A stretch of DNA of 7,062 nucleotides, taken from assembly GCA_947177375.1 (NCBI GenBank), contig CAMWUF010000048.1, positions 1 to 7,062 of the forward strand, read 5' to 3'. Shown piece by piece: positions 1 through 6,364 of this stretch. How positions within the stretch are numbered: the first letter of the stretch is position 1; every line of letters begins with the position of its first letter. A program made the position numbers and the translations under genes. The notes beneath the pieces were generated by a model. The model made no database searches. It had not been told where the DNA came from and saw only the letters and a list, made by a program, of their open reading frames with translations. The DNA is from an uncultured Ruminococcus sp. Lineage in GTDB: Bacteria; Bacillota; Clostridia; Oscillospirales; Ruminococcaceae.

Positions 1-264
1 TTTTGCTGTTGTTGTAGTTTCTGGTTTTGCTGTTGTTGTAGTTTCTGTTTTTGCAGTTGTTGTAGTTTCTGGTTTTGCTGTTGTTGTAGTCTCTGTTTTT
101 GCTGTTGTTGTAGTTTCTGTTTTTGCTGTTGTTGTAGTTTCTGTTTTTGCAGTTGTTGTAGTTTCTGGTTTTGCTGTTGTTGTAGTCTCTGTTTTTGCTG
201 TTGTTGTAGTTTCTGTTTTTGCTGTTGTTGTAGTTTCTGGTTTTACCGTTGTAGTCGTTTCAAC
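1..264 (-). repeat. 24-bp tandem repeat array encoding (P/T)ETTTTAK
   Basis: Ten 24-bp units fill 1-240 exactly, in register and without gaps, and a degenerate eleventh (encoding VETTTTVK) occupies 241-264. The array continues off the left edge. Units differ at only three sites: the first codon (CCA Pro or ACA Thr), the Glu codon (GAA or GAG), and one Thr codon (ACA or ACT). Units 2-5 (25-120) and 6-9 (121-216) are identical in every base, which gives a 96-bp higher-order period. Counting partial extension, 25-143 matches 121-239 at an offset of 96. Gain or loss of units keeps the reading frame. The encoded linker is rich in Thr, so it is flexible and a potential O-glycosylation target (family knowledge, not shown here). 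Confidence 0.95.
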
Positions 265-795
265 AGTCGTTGTTTCTGGTGCAGGTTCTGTTTCTGTTGT
301 AAAAGCATAAACCTGTGTTTGATTCTGATAAACATATTTTAGAGAATCTTCTACAACGCTAATTGTAACAGGGATTGCATAGCCGTCTTCGTCTTCAGCA
401 ATGACAGTACCAAGCTCTAGTAAATCAGAATCTGTAAATAAATTTTCTTTTCCTGAAAGATAAATATTGATTTGATTGCTATCGGCTTTATAGCGATAAG
501 TCGCAACTTTGGCATTTATTTCTTCAAAATTGAAATACGCATTTGCAATTGCAATATCAGAATCAAGTTGCAGACTTAATTGCATTGTATTAATATTATC
601 AAGTTCTGCATGATTAGAAATTAAACTAATCTGTCCAGAATTTGTAATTTTAACAGTATCTTGCAAAGTGATTTCAGTCATTATATCTTCATCAATATTA
701 TCAGTGCTATCTATATCAGTAGCCATTGCACTGAATGGCTGAATCATGCCGAAAGCAATAGCAACAAATGCACTGATTAAAACTCTTTTTTTCAT
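1..795 (-). CDS. Secreted protein with unassigned N-terminal beta-rich domain and Thr-rich repeat linker (partial)
   Basis: The reading frame opens with ATG at 795 and stays open to the left edge, so the 265 residues seen are only the N-terminal part. Residues 1-25 form a clear Sec signal peptide (MKKR, then a hydrophobic stretch, ending FSAMA before TDID). Residues 40-163 look like a compact beta-rich domain. Its spacing of hydrophobic strands, with NQINIYLSGKENLF and a later LLELGTV strand, vaguely recalls cohesin-like folds, but I cannot assign it. From about residue 166 the chain becomes a low-complexity linker (E/P/T), and from 186 it is ten copies of [P/T]-E-T-T-T-T-A-K. Such linkers separate modules or span to a cell-wall anchor, so one or more further domains probably lie beyond the window. 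The gene follows the M60 peptidase by 19 nt with its own AAAGGAG and no terminator between, so the two are very likely co-transcribed. Its function is unknown. A role as scaffold or anchor for the dockerin-bearing peptidase is inference only. Confidence 0.85.
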   Translation of the reverse strand, partial: MKKRVLISAFVAIAFGMIQPFSAMATDIDSTDNIDEDIMTEITLQDTVKITNSGQISLISNHAELDNINTMQLSLQLDSDIAIANAYFNFEEINAKVATYRYKADSNQINIYLSGKENLFTDSDLLELGTVIAEDEDGYAIPVTISVVEDSLKYVYQNQTQVYAFTTETEPAPETTTVETTTTVKPETTTTAKTETTTTAKTETTTTAKPETTTTAKTETTTTAKTETTTTAKTETTTTAKPETTTTAKTETTTTAKPETTTTAK

Positions 796-803
796 GTTGT
801 GAT

Positions 804-811
804 ACTCCTTT
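804..811 (-). promoter_or_regulatory. Ribosome binding site of the downstream secreted-protein gene
   Basis: On the minus strand AAAGGAGT lies in the 19-nt gap between the peptidase stop (TAA, 817-815) and the next ATG (795). About nine bases separate GGAG from the start. This fixes the start at 795 and shows that the downstream gene has its own strong initiation signal inside an operon-like junction. Confidence 0.85.
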
Positions 812-814
812 CGA

Positions 815-3800
815 TTATTCTTCATTGCTATTAAAAGCAATACCTGGGAGTGTAGTTGGCACTGTTTCAAACAGGGAGTCACTAACCAAACGTTGTCCTT
901 CGTTTGTTTCAGCGTTATTGACTCTATACAATTCCACACGTACTTTTTCAGGCAATTTCGCATTTTCCAATTGTTCTGGTTCAATCCAGTAAATCCAAGT
1001 ACCATTGGAAACATCAGTAATATTTTCACCCTTTGGAACATCAGCAAGAATTGTCTGTTGAGAAGCAATATCACCATCTGCATCAATACCGCCTACAATA
1101 TTGCCATTTTCATCATATAATAATACAACATTATAAGCTGGATTGCCTTTATAAGAACCTGTAAATACAAGTGAACCTTCTGGAATCACATCTGTATCTT
1201 TATCGCCATATTGATAATCTTTTTCAAGCTTGCCAATTAAAGTTGTTGCAGAATCTTCTTCTGTTCTACGGAAGTCAACATTATCACCAGTTGGAGCAAG
1301 AATATCTAATTCTGCGATTGTAATTTCTTTTTCGTTCTGATTTGGTAATACCAATTTTACAGCACTTGTTTCATAAGTACTGATATATTTGCCGTCATCA
1401 TTTGCAAAATAAACAATTTCACTGCCAGTGCCTTTAAATTCGCCCTCACCAACAAGAGTCCATTTACCAGTTTCATCTACTACGCCATCTTCGCTTGGAG
1501 CTGGTGCGACATAGTTTTCATTCTGTACATAAATCTGATATGCTCCGACAGGGTTTGCATCACCAGAAATATATTTCAAGCCTGAAACAGTTAAATCCTG
1601 ATTAAATTCAAGAATAATTTCTGCATTATCATCAGTTACTTTTGGACTGTAAACAGTTTTTGTATTTGCATCAATTGCTAATTCTGCTGGGTCATGTGCA
1701 GTACCAGAGCAAGGTGTTTGTTCTGTTGCATCATCAACAGTAATTTCAGCCTCTAAACCATTTGTAGTAATCACAAAATTGGATTTGTCTACACTGCCGT
1801 CATGTTCAATTTTAACCATATCTGTTTCATAAACTTCAGAACGATTCAAATACTGGTCAATCAATGTTACTTTATAGAATACAGTACGATTATTCAATGT
1901 TGTTACTGTGTCAGTAAATTCAGAACTCTGTGCAAAGCCAACTGGTTTTTCTTCAATTTTTCCGCCAGAAATAGTGCAACGGATTACTTCATAGCCTAAT
2001 ATATCAGCGTCTGAAATTTTTGTGCTATCTGATGTGAAATTCAAATTTACTTCATTTGGCTGAGAACCAATTGCAACAGAAATATTTTCAATTGCAGAAA
2101 CATCACTATTTGTGCCTAATTGACTGCCTTTGCCATTTAATGCATAAACACGGGAATCATCATTTGCATACATAATTGCACGGGTTTCTTTTTCAAATTG
2201 AGAAGCATATGCGATAGTATCTGCATTAGGAATTTTGCCCCAACGTGTGAAATATTCCAGAATATTCTTTTCTGCTGCTGCACAAGCTAGACGCATAAGA
2301 ACTTGGTCTGTTCCGCCGTCAAGTGTCAATGCAACGCCATTTTCTTCAGCTTGTGGAGCTTTGCTAGGTGTTCTTGAGTAAGTATCCACTCTAGCATAGA
2401 ATAAATTTGCAAGCTGTTCGTCATAATCTTCATAAGTTTTATAATTCAAGCCTTTGTCATAAGCCAAATGCAACTGCCAATAAATACCAATTTGTGTTGC
2501 AATATTCATACAATCGCCCTTAGCACCAGAAGTTACTTTGCTATAAATATTTTTATAATCAAATCTCATGCCTGCATTTTTATCTTGTGCTTGTGCGAGT
2601 TGTGAGAAATAGTTATTTGTGATTTCTGGTACTGCATAAGAACCCTGATTAATATCATGTCCAATTTCATGTGCAATGCCCCAACCAAAATAATTACCAC
2701 TGACATATTGACCGTTTTCATCAAATGTAACACCTGGAGAATTTACCATGCCACCTACAGAACCCCATTCGATACCGATATGATTTCCAGCAGCATACAT
2801 AAATGCACCTGTAAACATACGCTGATAACGAATATTTAAATGTCCCTTTGGAACTTGGTCAATTACTTCTGGTGCATTTTTATTTAAACCTTTATGCTGA
2901 TAGAACAAATACATCATATCTTCCATAGATTTCATAGATTTGAGAATTTTTTCTGCACGTTCTTCGTCAGTGCCTGTTCCTGCTCCTGCAAGTAGTTGCT
3001 GAGCTGGCAAAGAATACATCATAGTATCACACAGAATATCAGAAGCACCTAAAATACAATTCTGACTGTCATAGTCATAATCTATATTTTTATTTCCTGA
3101 ACCTTTGTGATGTTCATTATGAAGTGCTTCTATTGTTGGAACATATTCGTCTAACTTCTTAACATAAGCAACTGTTCTTTCCAGACGTTCTTGTTCATCT
3201 GTTACTTGATACAAGTCAAGGACAGGAATTTCTGAACCACCTGTTACACGAACAGAGTATCTTTCACTGGAATCACTTGCACCCTGATATTGAATATATA
3301 AAGCACCACCTGCTTCAGCTCCAACAACAGACCCCTTAGATAATTTAAACGTATTTGCTCCGACTTTCAGATTTGCACCATCTAATTGCACACCGCTAGA
3401 CTCAGAATGATACTGTGTAACAATAAGACGTAAATTTGTACTTTCACCAGTTTTCTTTTGATTACTTCCAACATAAACAGTTACTTCTTCCCCTGTACCA
3501 ATAGAAACGCCAAGAGGTTGCCAAGCATTGATTCCAGAGAATCCACGACTTGCATCATTAGAAGTAATACCATTATGAACTTCTACAGCACTGCTGAGTG
3601 ATTCTGCATTTAGAATCTGTTCTGCTGTATCAAGTTCACGGAGTAAAGCCTCTGCATTTGGATTCATTTCACCATATTCATCAGGTGCATTGACTTTATC
3701 ACGCAAAGCTTTAATTGTTCTTCTGTTTACATCATCTTTCAGAACTGTGTGCAAATCATCTACATATAAGTCCATTACTTCATCCATAAGGGTATCATAA

Positions 3801-6118
3801 TAATAGAAATATGTTTCTGCAACAGTAACTGGAGATGTCAGATAACGTGCAAGAGAAATCTGGATTTTACAAGCAGTAATTGCTTTTGGGAACTTTAAGA
3901 AATAATAAGACTTGCCCTGTGAGTCTAATTTTTTCGTAGTGAGATTACCATATTGATTATTAAGTTCATATACTAAATTTCCCTCTGAATCCCAACATCT
4001 TACGTTTGTATAATCAATATTATTGGTTGTGAGTATGCCAATAGTATCCAGTGTATAATCCTGATCCAAAGTATATGTCAGACCATTATTGCCAATACCA
4101 TTAAAACCACCGTCATCCCATGTATTTTTTGAATAATAGGAATCTTTGTTGCCGTCTACAGCACCCCATGCAGTATTTTCTAAACCGTCATCAAGTTCAC
4201 TTGCTATCATTTCACCGCCATATCTTGTAACGGAAACAATATGGGATGTTCCAGGGTTTCCATTTTCATCACGGTTAATCACATTGTATTTCGGCATGTC
4301 GGCAAGATCCAAATCAACTGTTGTTGCAGAAGTATGAACAGATTCAGGGCTAGTGCCATGTTCATTCACGCTTACAGCATAGATTTCATATTCTACAAGA
4401 TCTTCTAACCCAGTAATTGTATATTTTGTGCCTACAATACCTTCTTCATTGGCTTTGATATAATCATCTTCGCTGGAGCGTAATCTATAATATACATCAT
4501 AATACTGTGCATCATCTATCGCACTCCAAGAGACAGTAATTTGTTGATACTCGCCTTTTGCAGATACAGAATCAGGCTTATCAGGCTTTTTAGTCGCTCT
4601 TGGCATAACTTTAATTTCTTCAGAATAATCGCTCTGCCATGTGCCGTTAATACATCTGACTTTTACAGTATATTCTACATAATTTTTAATCACATCATCT
4701 TCTTTGATTAAAATAGAATTTGTAGAAGATTCGATTGTTTTATTGACACCACCACCAGTAATATGAATTTCATAACCAGTAATATTAGTACATGGACTCC
4801 AATTTAAAGTAAATTCTTCATTACCAGCTTTTGCCGTTACATTTTGTGGAACACTTACTTCTGGAACACCAATTAATTTTTCCATGCCATTGACAAATTC
4901 TGTTTTACTAATTTCAACAAGATTATTACTGCCTTGCATTAATGCTGTAATCTTAATAGAAACTTTCTTAACAGCAACTTGACTGCCTAAATTAACCTGA
5001 ATATTTCCGCTAGCGTCTCTGATTGCAGTGACATCACTTTCTTTCAGCAAGAAATGAACGCCTTCTTCATAAGGCACAGCAATCATTTGTTCTTCGCCAT
5101 TTTCGTCAATATAAGCAACATCAAATTCAGCTGTCTGCACATTTTGACCTAATCCGAGAGACATACCGTCAACTGGTACATCACCTGCAACATCAAGTGA
5201 AAATTCAATTGGACTTTCTTCTGAAACTTCTTCATTATCAGCCAATGATAAAATAACTGACCCCTCACCATTGAGCATATCTTCAAAATTACCCTCAATG
5301 TCAATATTATCAGGGATTTCAGCTTGAATTAAATCAGGTGAAACAAATTCTTCAATAGAAGCTGTTGTATCTCCCTCATCTTTGTAATTTCTGGTGAAGA
5401 ACATTAAATCTTCTAAATCTGTATTTCCATTGCCACTTAAGTCTGTTGTCCAGCCATTCGCAAGATATTCTTCATTTAATACAGCATCATCAATTGCATT
5501 AACAAGAATTGTCTCATCTTCTTCATCAATGATACCATCCTGATTAATATCACCAATTAACAGTACACCATTATGAATGCTATCTGCTTCATAAGCAAAT
5601 CCTTCACAGAACCCTGCTGTCAATGTTAAAGCATATCTTTTTTGTGGTGCAACAGTAATAGTTTGCTTATGGGTTCTAAATCCATTTGCAGAAATTTCAA
5701 GTGTATATTCACCCTCTGCCAGATTACCAAAGCTTGCTGTTCCCTCTAAATGTTCATTTCCAAGTGCAATTACATCTGTTTTTGCAACATCATCATTGCT
5801 AGTCAATGTCACTGTAAAATCAGCTTTTTCAAGAAGCATTGCTAAGCCTATTGTAACCTCAACTTTACTAACATCACCAATTTCTGCTTCTGTTTCAGAT
5901 AATGCTACATCATCTGCTTGTAGCATGATAGCATTGTCAGTTGTTTCAACTGTTTCAGCTTCGTTGTCTTCTGGGAGAATTGCACTAACAATATTTTCTG
6001 ATTCACTATCAACACTAGAAAGTGTACCCTCAGCACCAGCTACAATTGAAAAATTGGACACCATGCATAATGCTAACAAGAATGCAATTTTTCTTTTGAC
6101 TAAATTCTTTTTTTCCAC
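815..6118 (-). CDS. Secreted multidomain M60-family (mucinase/enhancin-type) zinc metallopeptidase with N-terminal dockerin
   Basis: This is a 1767-residue extracellular zinc peptidase. M60 enzymes cleave mucins and other O-glycosylated proteins (family knowledge). Residues 1-29 are a signal peptide with probable cleavage after AGA, followed by an acidic linker to about 80. Then come a carboxypeptidase-regulatory-like beta module (84-168); a dockerin with two calcium loops, DINQDGIIDEED at 190-201 and DLSGNGNTDLED at 226-237; a discoidin-like sandwich (about 265-415, with a strand pattern NLGSQVAVKKVSIKI); two fibronectin III-like domains (419-510, 512-604); a discoidin-like domain (about 608-775); a helical linker; the M60 beta subdomain (about 848-960); and the catalytic domain (about 965-1335). 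The last contains GIEWGS around Trp1118, HEIGH at 1150-1154 and the third zinc ligand Glu1165, matching the HExxHx(8-24)E gluzincin pattern. A fibronectin-like domain (1338-1445), a second discoidin-like domain (about 1448-1610) and an unassigned C-terminal domain follow. There is no LPxTG motif or C-terminal membrane segment. Start: GTG at 6118 is preferred because AAAGGA sits nine bases upstream; a TTG start at 6145 would fall inside a leader hairpin. Module borders are approximate. The peptidase and dockerin calls are firm, the exact substrate is not. Confidence 0.92.
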   Translation of the reverse strand: MEKKNLVKRKIAFLLALCMVSNFSIVAGAEGTLSSVDSESENIVSAILPEDNEAETVETTDNAIMLQADDVALSETEAEIGDVSKVEVTIGLAMLLEKADFTVTLTSNDDVAKTDVIALGNEHLEGTASFGNLAEGEYTLEISANGFRTHKQTITVAPQKRYALTLTAGFCEGFAYEADSIHNGVLLIGDINQDGIIDEEDETILVNAIDDAVLNEEYLANGWTTDLSGNGNTDLEDLMFFTRNYKDEGDTTASIEEFVSPDLIQAEIPDNIDIEGNFEDMLNGEGSVILSLADNEEVSEESPIEFSLDVAGDVPVDGMSLGLGQNVQTAEFDVAYIDENGEEQMIAVPYEEGVHFLLKESDVTAIRDASGNIQVNLGSQVAVKKVSIKITALMQGSNNLVEISKTEFVNGMEKLIGVPEVSVPQNVTAKAGNEEFTLNWSPCTNITGYEIHITGGGVNKTIESSTNSILIKEDDVIKNYVEYTVKVRCINGTWQSDYSEEIKVMPRATKKPDKPDSVSAKGEYQQITVSWSAIDDAQYYDVYYRLRSSEDDYIKANEEGIVGTKYTITGLEDLVEYEIYAVSVNEHGTSPESVHTSATTVDLDLADMPKYNVINRDENGNPGTSHIVSVTRYGGEMIASELDDGLENTAWGAVDGNKDSYYSKNTWDDGGFNGIGNNGLTYTLDQDYTLDTIGILTTNNIDYTNVRCWDSEGNLVYELNNQYGNLTTKKLDSQGKSYYFLKFPKAITACKIQISLARYLTSPVTVAETYFYYYDTLMDEVMDLYVDDLHTVLKDDVNRRTIKALRDKVNAPDEYGEMNPNAEALLRELDTAEQILNAESLSSAVEVHNGITSNDASRGFSGINAWQPLGVSIGTGEEVTVYVGSNQKKTGESTNLRLIVTQYHSESSGVQLDGANLKVGANTFKLSKGSVVGAEAGGALYIQYQGASDSSERYSVRVTGGSEIPVLDLYQVTDEQERLERTVAYVKKLDEYVPTIEALHNEHHKGSGNKNIDYDYDSQNCILGASDILCDTMMYSLPAQQLLAGAGTGTDEERAEKILKSMKSMEDMMYLFYQHKGLNKNAPEVIDQVPKGHLNIRYQRMFTGAFMYAAGNHIGIEWGSVGGMVNSPGVTFDENGQYVSGNYFGWGIAHEIGHDINQGSYAVPEITNNYFSQLAQAQDKNAGMRFDYKNIYSKVTSGAKGDCMNIATQIGIYWQLHLAYDKGLNYKTYEDYDEQLANLFYARVDTYSRTPSKAPQAEENGVALTLDGGTDQVLMRLACAAAEKNILEYFTRWGKIPNADTIAYASQFEKETRAIMYANDDSRVYALNGKGSQLGTNSDVSAIENISVAIGSQPNEVNLNFTSDSTKISDADILGYEVIRCTISGGKIEEKPVGFAQSSEFTDTVTTLNNRTVFYKVTLIDQYLNRSEVYETDMVKIEHDGSVDKSNFVITTNGLEAEITVDDATEQTPCSGTAHDPAELAIDANTKTVYSPKVTDDNAEIILEFNQDLTVSGLKYISGDANPVGAYQIYVQNENYVAPAPSEDGVVDETGKWTLVGEGEFKGTGSEIVYFANDDGKYISTYETSAVKLVLPNQNEKEITIAELDILAPTGDNVDFRRTEEDSATTLIGKLEKDYQYGDKDTDVIPEGSLVFTGSYKGNPAYNVVLLYDENGNIVGGIDADGDIASQQTILADVPKGENITDVSNGTWIYWIEPEQLENAKLPEKVRVELYRVNNAETNEGQRLVSDSLFETVPTTLPGIAFNSNEE

Positions 6119-6126
6119 TATGACCC

Positions 6127-6135
6127 ATCCTTTCT
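6127..6135 (-). promoter_or_regulatory. Ribosome binding site deciding the GTG start of the M60 peptidase
   Basis: The minus strand reads AGAAAGGAT here, with GGA nine bases before GTG at 6118. That GTG is followed at once by a Lys-rich n-region (EKKNLVKRK) and a hydrophobic core, as expected for a signal peptide start. The in-frame TTG nine codons earlier (6145) has no comparable site and would add an untypical PNQKGWVIV extension. An ATG at 6128 is out of frame. Confidence 0.8.
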
Positions 6136-6136
6136 G

Positions 6137-6170
6137 ATTTGGCAACTATTTTTGAATCTATTTGCCAAAT
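6137..6170 (-). promoter_or_regulatory. Inverted repeat / hairpin in the peptidase leader
   Basis: Perfect 9-bp arms, ATTTGGCAA (6137-6145) and TTGCCAAAT (6162-6170), flank a 16-nt loop. One mismatch inside the arms is followed by two more possible pairs. In the leftward transcript the hairpin would end one base before the AGAAAGGA ribosome site. It leaves that site single-stranded, and no U-run follows on either strand, so it is not a terminator. It could be an mRNA-stabilising stem, a protein-binding RNA element, or a DNA operator with widely spaced half-sites. The sequence alone does not decide between these. Confidence 0.6.
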
Positions 6171-6180
6171 AATATTTTAG

Positions 6181-6200
6181 GGGAAACTATATTAATTCCC
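6181..6200 (-). promoter_or_regulatory. Short inverted repeat at the predicted 5' end of the peptidase mRNA
   Basis: GGGAA (6181-6185) and TTCCC (6196-6200) flank a 10-nt AT-rich loop. With the -10 box at 6213..6208 the transcript should begin near 6201, so this stem would lie at the extreme 5' end of the mRNA, where stems often protect against 5'-dependent decay. With only five pairs it is weak evidence by itself. Confidence 0.35.
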
Positions 6201-6207
6201 TAGTGAT

Positions 6208-6237
6208 ATTATAGCATTTTTTTTTATATTGTGTCAA
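6208..6237 (-). promoter_or_regulatory. Sigma-A promoter of the M60 peptidase operon
   Basis: On the minus strand a perfect TTGACA (6237..6232) is followed by an 18-nt spacer and a perfect TATAAT (6213..6208), itself preceded by TGC to give an extended -10 (TGCTATAAT). The predicted start is near 6201, giving a leader of about 83 nt. The spacer contains a run of nine A (plus-strand T at 6217-6225). This is as close to consensus as a promoter gets, so high basal transcription is expected unless a repressor acts. Confidence 0.88.
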
Positions 6238-6299
6238 TAGGTTTTTTGAAATTTTCTGCATTTCATAGCACATCGCAATCAAAAACATGCAAAAACTCC

Positions 6300-6328
6300 T
6301 TGTATTTTCAAATAAATTATGCTATAAT
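6300..6328 (+). promoter_or_regulatory. Extended -10 promoter of the polysaccharide deacetylase gene
   Basis: A perfect TATAAT at 6323-6328 is preceded by TGC (6320-6322), an extended -10 identical to that of the divergent operon. Seventeen bases upstream is TTGTAT (6300-6305), matching the -35 consensus only in its TTG. The extended -10 can compensate for a poor -35. Transcription should start near 6335, leaving a leader of about 30 nt. Confidence 0.78.
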
Positions 6329-6350
6329 AAATTTATGATAAATCATAAAA

Positions 6351-6356
6351 AAGGAG
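6351..6356 (+). promoter_or_regulatory. Ribosome binding site of the deacetylase gene
   Basis: AAGGAG lies eight bases before ATG at 6365. It is a full-strength Shine-Dalgarno site and supports this start, which is followed directly by a signal peptide. Confidence 0.85.
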
Positions 6357-6364
6357 TGTATATT

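Larger units (their letters stand above)
6119..6364. other. Divergent intergenic region
   Basis: This 246-bp AT-rich gap separates the starts of the peptidase and deacetylase genes. It contains both promoters back to back, with 62 bp between their -35 boxes (6238-6299), and both leaders. The 62-bp centre holds a weak palindrome, TGAAAT-N7-ATTTCA at 6247-6265. I see no small ORF with a ribosome site, no tRNA and no terminator in it. Confidence 0.8.

Noticed and set aside
1..264. CRISPR-like array because of short regular 24-bp repeats
   Set aside because: The units are contiguous with no spacers, stay in the reading frame of the secreted protein, and encode a typical Thr-rich linker.
796..814. 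Terminator or separate promoter between the peptidase and the downstream gene
   Set aside because: The gap is only 19 nt and is filled by the ribosome binding site, with no stem or promoter boxes.
815..860. Sortase anchor or membrane segment at the peptidase C terminus
   Set aside because: The protein ends in a hydrophilic FNSNEE without LPxTG, hydrophobic stretch or basic tail.
6107..6118. Programmed -1 frameshift site (A AAA AAG at codons 2-4 of the peptidase)
   Set aside because: It is simply the Lys codons of the signal-peptide n-region in an AT-rich gene. The zero frame encodes the whole enzyme and no useful -1 frame follows.
5796..6137. Plus-strand open frame opposite the start of the peptidase gene, and similar shorter plus-strand frames at 893-1120, 1802-1999, 2657-2839 and 4146-4337
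   Set aside because: All lie antisense inside the well-supported M60 coding sequence, have no recognisable domains, and are expected shadows of it.
6137..6170. Rho-independent terminator from the 9-bp stem
   Set aside because: No U-run follows the stem on either strand, and it lies in the leader between a strong promoter and the ribosome site.
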